This document shows, piece by piece, positions 8,230 through 18,997 of a stretch of 64,000 nt of DNA. The stretch spans positions 1,364,001 to 1,428,000 of the forward strand of contig JAOTRX010000002.1 in the NCBI GenBank assembly GCA_030247675.1, given 5' to 3'. This DNA is from Desulforhopalus sp. GTDB taxonomy: Bacteria; Desulfobacterota; Desulfobulbia; Desulfobulbales; Desulfocapsaceae. Both the position numbers and the translations under genes were made by a program. The notes beneath the pieces are model-generated. The model was not told the origin of the DNA and ran no database searches. It was given only the letters and a program-made list of their open reading frames with translations. Every line of letters begins with the position of its first letter. The first letter of the stretch is position 1.

Positions 8230-8697
8230 ATGGACTCCCAACCAATCAAACCTATCCCGGATGGGATGTACACGGTAACACCGCATTTGGTCTGTGCCGG
8301 TGCGACCGAAGCGATCGAGTTTTATAAAAAAGCCTTTAACGCAGTGGATATGGGGCGGCTTGCCGGCCCGCAGGGTAAACTTATGCATGCGATGATCCGC
8401 ATCGGCGATTCGGTAGTCATGCTGGTCGACGAATTCCCCGAATGGGGATCATTCGGGCCAAAAACCCTCAAGGGGACGCCGGTCACCCTCCATCTGTATG
8501 TCGAAGATGTCGACAGCTTCGTCAATAGAGCCGTTGAGGCGGGAGCAACGATTACCATGCCGGTTGCCGACATGTTCTGGGGCGATCGTTATGGCATCCT
8601 TGAAGATCCCTTTGGCCATCGCTGGTCCGTTGCCAGTCACATTCGCGACGTCAGTCCAGAGGAGATGGAAAAGGCGATCCAGCAGGGATGTGGCTGA
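8230..8697 (+). CDS. VOC superfamily (PhnB/glyoxalase-like) protein
   Basis: 155 residues of the vicinal oxygen chelate fold. Two beta-alpha-beta-beta-beta modules are visible: MYTVTPHLVCAGATEAIEFY with AMIRIGDSVVMLVDE, and VTLHLYVEDVDSFVNRAV with WGDRYGILEDPFGHRWSVAS. The PFGHRW ending is typical of PhnB-like members of ECF-associated clusters; substrate unknown. AGGAG lies 8 bases before the ATG at 8230 and only 2 before the ATG at 8224, so the second ATG is chosen. Probably co-transcribed with the YCII gene. Confidence 0.92.
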   Translation: MDSQPIKPIPDGMYTVTPHLVCAGATEAIEFYKKAFNAVDMGRLAGPQGKLMHAMIRIGDSVVMLVDEFPEWGSFGPKTLKGTPVTLHLYVEDVDSFVNRAVEAGATITMPVADMFWGDRYGILEDPFGHRWSVASHIRDVSPEEMEKAIQQGCG

Positions 8698-8737
8698 TTT
8701 TATAGATACATATTGGAGCTGTAATGGAGATATCATC

Positions 8738-8944
8738 ATGAGACACGAAAACACCGATACCTACAAAGGCTGGACCCTCTCAGTAAAAGCAGAAAAGAAT
8801 ATGTGTGCAAATTTCAGCTTTGACATCACCGACCCCACCGGTCGCTCGCAACATATCGCTATGGGTGGCGATAACGAACAACGCGCCAAAGAAAGGGCCC
8901 AAGAGATGATCGATATGGAACTTGCCATGATATCCGAAGAGTAG
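8738..8944 (+). CDS. Small conserved-looking protein of unknown function
   Basis: 68 residues starting MRHENTDTYKGWTLSVKAEK, with GGAGA eight bases before the ATG. A short beta-rich N-terminal part (WTLSVKAEKNMCANFSFDIT) is followed by a helix rich in charged residues (EQRAKERAQEMIDMELAMIS). It lies 40 bases after the VOC gene on the same strand and is probably the last gene of the ECF42 transcript. I do not recognise the family. Confidence 0.65.
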   Translation: MRHENTDTYKGWTLSVKAEKNMCANFSFDITDPTGRSQHIAMGGDNEQRAKERAQEMIDMELAMISEE

Positions 8945-9090
8945 AAGGCCATCGACCGCTTGGAATGGGGCAGGCGGCAGATACCTCTGCCCCCTCCAGA
9001 ACCTTTTTTTGCCGGGGCAGAATCATAAATGGCTTTGCCCCGGCTGTAACTGACTACGACCTTCGCCACTCCCTCGTACCCAAACAGCCA

Positions 9091-12000
9091 ATGACAGAAG
9101 CAGATCAACAGAAAAAGCAGCGACCTGCGCCCACCCGTATCCGCCGTTGGCTGGTGGGCGGCATCGTAACACTCGTGCTCCTGCCGGCGGTGGCAACGCT
9201 GATCGTGCCGCGGTTCATTGATTCCGGTTCGGTCAAACGGAAAATTCAAGCGGCGGTGACCGAACAGACCGGCGGCCAGGTGGACTATCAGGGGCTTGGT
9301 TTTGCCTTTTTTCCGCGGCCGGCCATCGAACTGCGTCAGGCCAGCCTGAGCATTCCAGGCATGGCGGAGGGCATGGTTGCCGCCCTGCGTATCGCACCGA
9401 AACTTGCCTCCTTGCTGACAGGCGATTTGCAGCTGGCCAGGCTTGAGCTGGATTCGCCGCAGATAAACCTTCAACTTCCTGGGAAAAAACCAGAAGATAC
9501 CCCTGCTCAACCTGACGCTTCCGCCAAGCCGGGAAAGTCCTTGTCATTGGCGATTGCCCCCCTGGTCCGGGCCATCGCCGGCCTGGAGCTGCAGGTCAAT
9601 AACGCCCAGCTGGGGATTGCCCGGAGCGAGCAAAAGCTCATCGACATCAAGGGTCTCAACCTGCGATCCGGTCTGTCGATGACCGCTCTCGACTCTGCCA
9701 GGGCCAGCCTGCAGCTGAACCTTGACGAACTGAGCATCTTTGTCAACGACCGCCAGGAAACGGTAAAAGGCCTCACTGTGAACGGCAGCGTCGAAATTGC
9801 CGGCGACACCAGGGCCAAGGTTCAACTTGACCGACTGGCCCTGACCGAACCGGCCCTGGAATTGACCGGAGATCTGGCCATGGCGCCACCGGCCACCCCG
9901 GCAATCACCCTGAATCTCTCCGGCAGCAATCTGGATGTCGATGCGATCCGCAAAACCGCTCTGGCCCTGGCCGGCGACACCACCCCCATCAAACAGATCT
10001 TCGACTACCTGCGCGGCGGCAAGGTATCACGAATCAGCTTCACCTCCCACGGCAAGAGCCCGTCTGATCTGGGCAAGCTGAACAATATCGTGATCAAGGG
10101 GCAATTGCAGGAGGGCAAGATTTCGATCCCACGGATCGATCTTCATCTGACCGAGGTCTTTGGCGAGGTAGTCATCAGTCAGGGCATACTGCAAGGCACA
10201 GGACTCTCAGCCCGTCTCGATCAATCGACCGGCCGGGATGGTTCACTGCAGATAGGTCTGACCAGGGACAACGATCTGTTCCAATTGCAGTTGATGGTCC
10301 GCGCCGATCTGGCGCAGACTCAAGGGATCCTGCAACGACTGGTCCGTGCCCCGGCCTTCACCGCCGAATTGGTAAAGATTACCAAGCTGCAGGGCACCGC
10401 CCACGGAAAACTGACCCTCGGCGACAGCCTGCACGCCATCGGCGCGAAAGTTGAGGTCAGCGAGGTTACCCTGTCCGCCGACTACCAGAGGGTGCCGTTG
10501 CCGATCACCATTGCCGGGGGGCGGATTACTTTTGAGAAACAGATGCTTGGTCTTGATAATCTCAGCGGCTCCCTGGGACAGTCGCAGTTTGCCGATCTCT
10601 CCTGTCGGTTCCTCTGGGAAAAGGACCTTTTCCTCAATATCGATTCCGGACGCTTCGATCTGGCCATGGCGGAGTTCTTTCCCTGGCTGGCCTCCCAGGA
10701 AGGACTGCGTGATAAACTGCAGAAAGTCACCCAGGTGACCGGCCTGGTGGCAATATCAGCCATAGATTTTCAAGGCGAGGTCGCCAGGCCCTCCGGCTGG
10801 CAGTACGCCGCGACCGGTATGGTCAAAGACCTCCTGGTCGACACGACCCTCCTGCCGAACAGCACCACCTTGGCAAGCGGCGGTTTTGCAATCGATAGGC
10901 AGAAGTTGACACTCGAAAAGATCAAAACTTTGAGCGGAGATGCGGCCCTCACCCTCTCCGGCAGCATCCATGGTTTTCCGCAACGGCTCGGCCGCATCGA
11001 CCTTTCGCTCGACGGCAGCATGGGGCCGCAGTCGGTCGAATGGCTTTCGGATACACTCAAAGTGCCGAAAGCCTACGCGATCCATGCCCCACTGAGCATC
11101 AACAAGGCCCAGCTTGCTTGGCAAGCGAATGCCACGACCTCCTTTAGAGGTCTGATCTCCATAGATAAAGGCCCAGCGATCGATGCCGATGTTGAGTATC
11201 AGCCGGGACAACTGCAGGTTAACCGGCTGCATATCAAAGACCAGTATTCGGATGCCACGCTGGTCTTTGCCGTCAATGAGGCGCAACACGACTACCGGTT
11301 TATCGGCAATCTGCAGCACGAAACCCTGCAAACCCTGTTCGTCGATCCACAGTCTGGCAGTGGCCGACTGGCGGGGGATTTTGCCGTCACTGTCCCGCAG
11401 AGTGGAGATTCCAAGGCCACCACCAAGGGACAACTGATCGGCGAAAGGCTGCCGATCATTCTGCCATCGCGTGATTTCGCGTACCTTGAAGAGATGAGCC
11501 TGAACGCCGACGGATCACAGGTCAAGGTCGACATCAGCAGACTGACCTGGAAGAACCTGATCTGGGAGCCCGTGAACGGTACGGTCTCCTTCCAGCACGA
11601 TAGAGTTGATATCGGGATAAACGAAGCCAAGATGTGCGGCATCAATTCACTGGGCCAGTTCTCCTTTGCCGGAGATGAGTACTCACTCGACCAGACCCTG
11701 ACCGGTAAAGACCTCGACGTTGCCACCAGTTACGCCTGCCTGACCGAGGGCCGGGTCAAGGCAACCGGCCGCCTTGATTTTTCCAGCCGGGTCACCGCCA
11801 AGGGGAAAAGGGCTGAGCTGGTCAAGAACCTGAAGGGTCCATTGCAGATAACTCTCCGTAATGGCGTGATTGAGCAGGATAAATTTGTGGCGAGAATACT
11901 CGAGGTGCTCAATGTCACCGAGATCGTCAAGGGCAGACTGCCGGACCTCAGTACCACTGGTTTTGCTTACAGAACCATGACCTTGCAGGGCGAGTTCAAA

Positions 12001-12351
12001 AACGGCAAACTTCAGGTCCAGAAATATTTTATGGACGGTGAGACCCTTAACCTGATAGGCAAGGGCGAAATCGATCTGGCGGAAAAGACCCTTGAGATTC
12101 AACTGTTAGCTGCGCCGTTCAAGACCGTCGATACCATCATTAAATACCTCCCAGGAGTCAACTATCTCCTGGGTGGCAGCCTGATCGCCATCCCGATCAG
12201 CATCACCGGAACGCTTGATGATCCTCAGGTGACGATTATGTCTGTCTCCGCGGTCGGTTCAAGTCTCTACGATCTGGCCAAACGGACCATTACCTCACCC
12301 TTTAAGCTTCTCGAAACGATTAACCCCTGGGCGAAGCAGAACGGGAAATAG
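9091..12351 (+). CDS. AsmA family protein
   Basis: About 1086 residues from the ATG at 9091 (MTEADQQKKQ); no clear ribosome site, and an upstream frame adds 42 doubtful residues. One N-terminal membrane anchor (RWLVGGIVTLVLLPAVATLIV) precedes a long periplasmic region of repeated beta strands. The AsmA signature is near the start (FAFFPRPAIELRQASLSIPG, then LLTGDLQLARLELDSPQINL), and an AsmA-like C-terminal domain ends ITISGTLDDPQVTIMSVSAV-like. AsmA/TamB/YhdP proteins form periplasmic bridge grooves that carry phospholipids to the outer membrane. It follows the ECF42 transcript by 146 bases and may or may not share it. Confidence 0.9.
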   Translation: MTEADQQKKQRPAPTRIRRWLVGGIVTLVLLPAVATLIVPRFIDSGSVKRKIQAAVTEQTGGQVDYQGLGFAFFPRPAIELRQASLSIPGMAEGMVAALRIAPKLASLLTGDLQLARLELDSPQINLQLPGKKPEDTPAQPDASAKPGKSLSLAIAPLVRAIAGLELQVNNAQLGIARSEQKLIDIKGLNLRSGLSMTALDSARASLQLNLDELSIFVNDRQETVKGLTVNGSVEIAGDTRAKVQLDRLALTEPALELTGDLAMAPPATPAITLNLSGSNLDVDAIRKTALALAGDTTPIKQIFDYLRGGKVSRISFTSHGKSPSDLGKLNNIVIKGQLQEGKISIPRIDLHLTEVFGEVVISQGILQGTGLSARLDQSTGRDGSLQIGLTRDNDLFQLQLMVRADLAQTQGILQRLVRAPAFTAELVKITKLQGTAHGKLTLGDSLHAIGAKVEVSEVTLSADYQRVPLPITIAGGRITFEKQMLGLDNLSGSLGQSQFADLSCRFLWEKDLFLNIDSGRFDLAMAEFFPWLASQEGLRDKLQKVTQVTGLVAISAIDFQGEVARPSGWQYAATGMVKDLLVDTTLLPNSTTLASGGFAIDRQKLTLEKIKTLSGDAALTLSGSIHGFPQRLGRIDLSLDGSMGPQSVEWLSDTLKVPKAYAIHAPLSINKAQLAWQANATTSFRGLISIDKGPAIDADVEYQPGQLQVNRLHIKDQYSDATLVFAVNEAQHDYRFIGNLQHETLQTLFVDPQSGSGRLAGDFAVTVPQSGDSKATTKGQLIGERLPIILPSRDFAYLEEMSLNADGSQVKVDISRLTWKNLIWEPVNGTVSFQHDRVDIGINEAKMCGINSLGQFSFAGDEYSLDQTLTGKDLDVATSYACLTEGRVKATGRLDFSSRVTAKGKRAELVKNLKGPLQITLRNGVIEQDKFVARILEVLNVTEIVKGRLPDLSTTGFAYRTMTLQGEFKNGKLQVQKYFMDGETLNLIGKGEIDLAEKTLEIQLLAAPFKTVDTIIKYLPGVNYLLGGSLIAIPISITGTLDDPQVTIMSVSAVGSSLYDLAKRTITSPFKLLETINPWAKQNGK

Positions 12352-12641
12352 GTTTGCTGGTGCTGTGTCTTGACAAATCGGTCAGCTGGGCACATGCTGA
12401 GACATATGCCAAAATATATATATTTATGGATCGGTGATGAAGATCACAGGAAATTGCATATTGTGGTTTTTTCGTGGCTCATTGTTAGTCTGCTCCTTAT
12501 TTCCGAAACATTTGGAACGACGGAGTTTTATCTTTTTCCTTCTGATGTTGAAGAGAGTCTGCATTGCAGCTTTATGCAAATCCAGAATAATCAAGTCCTA
12601 TGTTCTCAGGACAACATCCATGGTTAAGGAGGCTACTGCGT

Positions 12642-13352
12642 ATGAGACTTATAGTTAAAGCGATGACCTGTATCAACACGACAGCTGAACTCACTGACGA
12701 GCCGTACCTGCTTTTTTCCCAAGGCAGCACTCCCTTGGGTCGATGGAGCGCCGGCCACATGCGTGACGGTGATACGGCCGCCATCAATCGTTCGTTTGTT
12801 TATTCAAGTGGCCGTGTTGATATTCGCCTTCGAGAGGCAGATCGAATCGGTCGCGATGACGACTTGGGGGGCTTTGGCGTAGATGCCGCAAGTCCGAGGG
12901 GCACCTTCACGGCCTATCTCCCTTCGGAGATTGGTGGACGTGATGCTACATGCTACAGTATTACCTATGATGTGCAGGATGACCATGTGGCGCCGCGTCG
13001 CTGGACTCTGAATCTTGTCCGTATTCACTGTAACGACGCCCAGGAACGAACCGACGGGGTCTATATCACCGTCGATGATCGGGTGGTTACTTCGTCGATG
13101 CGGATGGGTACAGGAGATACAGTTTTCATCGTCCTTGTGGGCAGAACCATCGAAGTCGGCGAACCAGTGAAGATCGACCTATGGGAGGCTGATCGCTATA
13201 ACTCTGATCATCTGGGAGTCTTTTGGCTTCATCCCAACGCGTTGGGCGATGATGATCTTGGGCGTGATCTCGAACATCGCTTTGATGCTGATGCAGGTAT
13301 TGTCGGGGATGCCAGTTACACACTGACCTACCGGGTCACCCCCATCACTTAG
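12642..13352 (+). CDS. Protein of two tandem about 110-residue beta domains, unknown function
   Basis: 236 residues, ATG at 12642 with AAGGAGG upstream. The two halves are clearly related. Residues about 2-113 and 120-236 both read L-V-x3-C near the start, then TD-x-Y, GDT, a V[DK]I-L-EADR block, [DS]D-LG-F, and end in YS[IL]TY-V. Examples are VDIRLREADRIGRDDDLGGF and VKIDLWEADRYNSDHLGVF. The aspartate-rich loop in each half suggests a C2-like or other Ca-dependent beta-sandwich (inference). No signal peptide. I do not recognise the family. The 290 bases between AsmA and this gene show no features. Confidence 0.7.
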   Translation: MRLIVKAMTCINTTAELTDEPYLLFSQGSTPLGRWSAGHMRDGDTAAINRSFVYSSGRVDIRLREADRIGRDDDLGGFGVDAASPRGTFTAYLPSEIGGRDATCYSITYDVQDDHVAPRRWTLNLVRIHCNDAQERTDGVYITVDDRVVTSSMRMGTGDTVFIVLVGRTIEVGEPVKIDLWEADRYNSDHLGVFWLHPNALGDDDLGRDLEHRFDADAGIVGDASYTLTYRVTPIT

Positions 13353-13681
13353 AGGAGAGCCGCTCAGCGGCAAAAACCTGACAATTACCCTGTTGTGCTC
13401 CATTGCCGAGGAACCGGACGACCTGCTCTTGCCCTCGATACTTGATCTCTCCGATTGATCAAACCGGGCACTGCGATCTTCGTGACCTTATAGCGCGCGT
13501 CGGGCAGTTTTTTATGAGATGCACTTCGATAAGGCTAATGGGGCACTTGAAATATCTGGGAAACCTTTGTAATTTCAAAAAAATTACACTGGCCACGCTG
13601 GTGATTCACCACTTGGGGATTGAAGCCCTTCGGCCAGGAATTAATTAAATTTGGGTAAACTTCAGGCTGCGGAGTAACGTT

Positions 13682-13867
13682 ATGGCTGGAACTCATTGTT
13701 TTAACTGCAGTTTCCGGAAAAAATATGACAATAATCCGAAATCTATTTTGGGGAGATTTTGGCGTTGGCATATCAACTTTTGTCCGGGTTGGAAGAAGTA
13801 TTTCACATCACTTGCAACAGAAGAAAAGGCTGTAATTGCAACTAAGTACAATTTTACGAAATACTAA
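13682..13867 (+). CDS. Small cysteine-containing basic protein
   Basis: 61 residues, ATG preceded by GGAG at spacing 7. Composition is distinctive: HCFNCSFRKKYDNNPKS with a CxxC pair, then FWRWHINFCPGWKKY and a C-terminal helix (TEEKAVIATKYNFTKY). Three cysteines and two histidines could bind metal (inference). It looks like a conserved small protein rather than a chance frame because of the ribosome site and compositional order, but I cannot name it. The 329 bases before it (13353-13681) hold no supported gene. Confidence 0.55.
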   Translation: MAGTHCFNCSFRKKYDNNPKSILGRFWRWHINFCPGWKKYFTSLATEEKAVIATKYNFTKY

Positions 13868-14011
13868 ATACGTATCAGAAATCAGTGATGGCTGGTTGGG
13901 AAATGGCCTGTGAAATATTCAGCCGCGAGTCACAGCCCTGACCCGAGATATGGGCTGGCATGTTTTTTGGCTGATGATTAGACGATAACAATTTGGGATT
14001 AAGGGGAGATT

Positions 14012-14185
14012 ATGGACGACGATACAAGTGTCAGAGTGACGGATATAAACATGCCTTTCATGTCAATGGTTGTGTTCATGATTAAATGGGCAATAGCTTC
14101 CATACCTGCGATGATCATACTCGGAATCGCGGGTGCCATTACAGCTGGAATCTTTGGGGGGATTTTTGGGGGAATTTTCAGGTAA
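14012..14185 (+). CDS. Small single-pass membrane protein with glycine-rich tail
   Basis: 57 residues, ATG at 14012 with AAGGGGAG six bases upstream. The N-terminus is acidic (MDDDTSVRVTDINMPFMSM), then come hydrophobic helices (WAIASIPAMIILGIAGAI) and a repeated GIFGGIFGGIF tail before the stop. The TAA stop (14183-14185) is the first bases of dispersed repeat copy 4, so the repeat either ends the gene or truncated it. Probably an inner-membrane peptide; function unknown. Confidence 0.6.
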   Translation: MDDDTSVRVTDINMPFMSMVVFMIKWAIASIPAMIILGIAGAITAGIFGGIFGGIFR

Positions 14186-14239
14186 AGCTGAGTTGAGTAG
14201 CTTGCCTACTCAAACGAAACGTATGCCCTTGTAGTATAA
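14183..14239 (+). repeat. Dispersed hairpin repeat, copy 4
   Basis: The stem here is TTGAGTAG/CTACTCAA. Compared with the common TTGAGCAG/CTGCTCAA, both arms changed together, so pairing is kept. Tail ACGAAACGTATGCCCTTG is intact. It starts at the stop codon of the small membrane protein. Confidence 0.85.
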
Positions 14240-14389
14240 ATATTGATAATCATTGAGGATTGACTTGGACAACGGGGGCATGGGGCGGTGGGGATCGACT
14301 TATTGCGGTGGCCTCCTGCGTCTGCATCTCTCACGAACAGGAACGTTACGACAAATATTTACGCAAGCACAACAAGAAGGATGAATGAT

Positions 14390-15073
14390 ATGTTTTCAAT
14401 GCTGGTAGTGGCGACGAGAAATAAGAACAAATTGCGGGAGTTCCGGGAGATCCTCGCAGGCACGACGCTTGAGGTTCGCTCGCTCGATGACTTCGGCCCG
14501 ATCCCCGAGGCTATCGAAGACGGTGCGACCTTTGACGACAACGCCTACAAGAAGGCCCTGCATACCGCGAAGATCCTGGGATTGCCGGCGATTGCCGACG
14601 ACTCCGGCCTGGTCGTCGATGCCCTCGGCGGGGCGCCGGGCGTTTATTCCGCCCGCTACGCTGGCGAGGATGCCACCGATGACAAGAACTGCGCCAAATT
14701 ACTACAGGAACTGGCCGGTAAGACCGACCGGCGGGCACATTTCCAGTGCGTTTTGTCGATTGCCGTGCCCTCCGGTCCGGCGCTGACCTACGAGGGGCGC
14801 TGCGACGGGGTGATCATCGACGAGAAGCGCGGCAATAACGGCTTCGGCTACGACCCGCTGTTTTATTTCCCCGAGCTCGGCAAGACCTTTGCCGAATTGT
14901 CGTCAGAAGAGAAGCACCGGGTCAGTCACCGCGGCAAGGCCTTGGCCGAAATGAAGGCAGAGATCGATAAGGTGGAAAAATGGCTGAACCAGCGCCTTGC
15001 CGAGGCGAAGCCGCCAAAGCCCGATCACAGCCAGTTTATGGACAACGACTGGTCGGTTGACAAGAAGCATTGA
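14390..15073 (+). CDS. rdgB: XTP/dITP pyrophosphatase, RdgB/HAM1 family
   Basis: House-cleaning nucleotidase that hydrolyses dITP, XTP and similar non-canonical purine triphosphates to monophosphates. Start chosen at the ATG 9 bases after AAGAAGG (MFSMLVVATRNKNKL). All family motifs are present in order: ATRNKNKLREFREIL, IADDSGLVVDALGGAPGVYS, ARYAGEDATD, GFGYDPLFYFPE and the KHRVSHRGKAL box. The domain is complete at about 198 residues, then a 30-residue charged C-terminal extension (KPPKPDHSQFMDNDWSVDKK) not usual for the family. Monocistronic as far as seen, preceded by repeat copy 4. Confidence 0.94.
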   Translation: MFSMLVVATRNKNKLREFREILAGTTLEVRSLDDFGPIPEAIEDGATFDDNAYKKALHTAKILGLPAIADDSGLVVDALGGAPGVYSARYAGEDATDDKNCAKLLQELAGKTDRRAHFQCVLSIAVPSGPALTYEGRCDGVIIDEKRGNNGFGYDPLFYFPELGKTFAELSSEEKHRVSHRGKALAEMKAEIDKVEKWLNQRLAEAKPPKPDHSQFMDNDWSVDKKH

Positions 15074-15113
15074 GAAGTGCCGCCGGGCAGCCTTGGGATG
15101 CCCGGCATGATCA

Positions 15114-15386
15114 TCAAGGCATCCGGCTGCCTTTCACATCTTCAGCGAGCCAGACCTTTATGAGTGACTGATACGGCATATCGCGCTTGTTCGCCTCAAT
15201 CTTGATGCGATCAAGCAAGGTTTTTGGCAGGCGAAGCGATATGGTTTGGGTGGACGGCTTCAAATTCGAGAAAGAGGCCGGCTGTGCCTGATTCCAATCC
15301 ACATAGTCACTCGAATCGTGACTTTCCCAAAAAACACGTTCTTCGTCTTCTGTTTTAAAGTCAGGTACCTTTTTGACTTTGCTCAT
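15114..15386 (-). CDS. brnA: BrnA antitoxin (ribbon-helix-helix)
   Basis: 90 residues, start at the ATG at 15386 with AAGGAG about 11 bases upstream. N-terminal half (VPDFKTEDEERVFWESHDSS-DYVDW) is the BrnA toxin-binding tail region. The C-terminal half is a CopG/ribbon-helix-helix DNA-binding fold (QTISLRLPKTLLDRIKIEAN, then MPYQSLIKVWLAEDV). The start lies inside the end of brnT (26-base overlap), the usual toxin-first order of BrnTA pairs. BrnA neutralises BrnT and represses the operon. Confidence 0.9.
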   Translation of the reverse strand: MSKVKKVPDFKTEDEERVFWESHDSSDYVDWNQAQPASFSNLKPSTQTISLRLPKTLLDRIKIEANKRDMPYQSLIKVWLAEDVKGSRMP

Positions 15387-15672
15387 AAAATGTTTTCTCC
15401 TTACGGTGCATATCACGAGCGGAAATCACTCGGATCAATGTCCCTGCTGCTCGCAAGGTAAAGGTAATGTGCAACAACCGGGCATCGTCAGTTACACCAA
15501 GGACGTGGTAACGCAGCTCCTGTTGGCTGTGTTTTTCGTCCATCAACACCAAGAGTGGCTGATTAAAGAAAACTTGCTCGGCCTCAGATTGCCCGACACT
15601 ATGTTTTTCGACATTCTTCCGAGAATTACCTTCATCCCAGTTAAAGCCGAGAATTTGTGACCAATCAATCAT
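15361..15672 (-). CDS. brnT: BrnT ribonuclease toxin
   Basis: 103 residues. Type II toxin with a RelE-like RNase fold. Signatures: FNWDEGNSRKNVEKHSVG near residue 10, RYHVLGVTDDARLLHITFTL in the middle, then IRVISARDMHRKEKTFYEQ, which carries the conserved R-x-ISAR-x3-RKE catalytic region. The expression signal is unusual: a good -35/-10 pair places the expected transcription start at or next to the ATG, so the message may be leaderless. Confidence 0.92.
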   Translation of the reverse strand: MIDWSQILGFNWDEGNSRKNVEKHSVGQSEAEQVFFNQPLLVLMDEKHSQQELRYHVLGVTDDARLLHITFTLRAAGTLIRVISARDMHRKEKTFYEQSQKGT

Positions 15673-15678
15673 CTTTGT

Positions 15679-15706
15679 ATATTATCATGATATACGTTAT
15701 TGTCAA
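15679..15706 (-). promoter_or_regulatory. brnTA promoter with palindromic operator
   Basis: On the minus strand TTGACA (15701-15706), 16 bases, TAATAT (15679-15684). The -10 box ends 6 bases before the brnT ATG. A perfect 10-bp palindrome TATCATGATA (15683-15692) lies in the spacer beside the -10 box and is the likely BrnA operator. Confidence 0.65.
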
Positions 15707-15824
15707 GAAGCACCAAAAATTACCAACAAGCATCTTCCGCTGATGAGTGGAAGGGACAGTGCACGGGACCTGCAAGACAAACCCCGTAAAGCTGTCCAAA
15801 CACCTGCAGCAGAGCACCTATCAA

Positions 15825-15883
15825 TGCACCCTACGTGCCACCGATATTCTGGGTTAAACGTAGGGTGCACTCCGTGCACCTTC
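15825..15883. repeat. Inverted repeat downstream of katG
   Basis: TGCACCCTACG (15825-15835) and CGTAGGGTGCA (15859-15869) are perfect 11-bp inverted arms around 23 bases. The right arm extends to a 25-bp unit (15859-15883) that is itself a hairpin (GGTGCAC-GGA-GTGCACC on the minus strand). Ends 6 bases from the katG stop, so it may act as terminator. A related unit lies upstream of katG at 18141-18165. Confidence 0.6.
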
Positions 15884-15889
15884 AACTGC

Positions 15890-18165
<2,276 letters not shown>

Positions 18166-18208
18166 AACAACTGCCTGATGTACAGTGGGCACCGGATGTT
18201 GCTGTGGG

Positions 18209-18661
18209 TCATTTGCCCCGGCAGTTTGGGCAGATGCCGAAAAAATCCAACCGATGCGTGGATATGGTAAAACCGGTCTCGGCCATGACCCGGCCAATGA
18301 TCTCTTCGAGGCCGTCATGGGTCTGGTCGACGATAAGTCCGCACGCGGTGCAGATGACATGCGGATGCGGATAGGGCTTTTTGCCGTCATAGCGATTGGC
18401 CAGATCGCTGAACTCAAGCTCTAGCACCTCCCCTTTAATTTTCAGGAGGGACAGGGTCTTGTAGACTGTTGCCGGGCTCATGGTCGGATAGCTTTTTACC
18501 AGCTGCCGGTAGATATCCTCCGCCGAAGGATGGCCATCGCTTTGTACCAGCACCTCAAGAATGGCCAGCCGCTGTGGAGTAATGCGACACTCAGTTTCCT
18601 TGAGACGCTGCACCATGGCTGCCATCCGCTGTTCCGCCCATTCTTCCCGCTTTCTATCCAT
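18209..18661 (-). CDS. perR: Fur-family peroxide-responsive repressor (PerR-like)
   Basis: 150 residues. N-terminal winged helix (CRITPQRLAILEVLVQSDGH, PSAEDIYRQL, SPATVYKTLSLL) and C-terminal dimerisation domain. Two CxxC pairs, C104/C107 (ICTACG) and C144/C147 (CPNC), form the structural zinc site seen in PerR and many Fur proteins. A HPHVIC motif provides regulatory-site ligands. Adjacency to katG on the same strand supports PerR over Fur or Zur (inference). Its own promoter overlaps an AT-rich inverted repeat that could be an autoregulatory Per box. Confidence 0.88.
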   Translation of the reverse strand: MDRKREEWAEQRMAAMVQRLKETECRITPQRLAILEVLVQSDGHPSAEDIYRQLVKSYPTMSPATVYKTLSLLKIKGEVLELEFSDLANRYDGKKPYPHPHVICTACGLIVDQTHDGLEEIIGRVMAETGFTISTHRLDFFGICPNCRGK

Positions 18662-18692
18662 CGCACCACCAAGATTGTTTCTCTATGGAGAA

Positions 18693-18720
18693 TAATTATC
18701 CGTTAATAACTGCTTGTCAA
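18693..18720 (-). promoter_or_regulatory. perR promoter with possible Per box
   Basis: Minus strand TTGACA (18715-18720), 16 bases, TAATTA (18693-18698). The spacer contains TTATTAACGGATAATTA, an imperfect inverted repeat resembling the TTATAATNATTATAA Per box. The remaining 18721-18997 region shows no gene. Confidence 0.45.
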
Positions 18721-18997
18721 GGGCCGTATTTCAGATTCTGCTAAGAGATCGTATAAGCGTAAAAAGAAATTTGTCAAATATGCCTGAGAGCGGTCAGGCG
18801 CCCGCCGAACAGGCGGATGGCAATGCTTTCTGCGTTGTGCACGGCAACTATCTCAGCTAACCTTTACAAATTGATGCCTTGTAAAAATCCCCGAGCCTTG
18901 ATATGCAGTGCCCAGACAGAAAAGTTCCGGCGACTTCTTGGTTGAAGCCCTTGAGAACATATATCTTTTTCCCCATTTACAAGGAGAGTTTGTATCC

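Noticed and set aside
12370..12627. 85-residue frame between AsmA and the duplicated-domain gene
   Set aside because: Start unsupported, overlaps the next gene's leader, no family features.
13403..13648. 81-residue frame upstream of the small cysteine protein
   Set aside because: No ribosome site and no conserved-looking motif.
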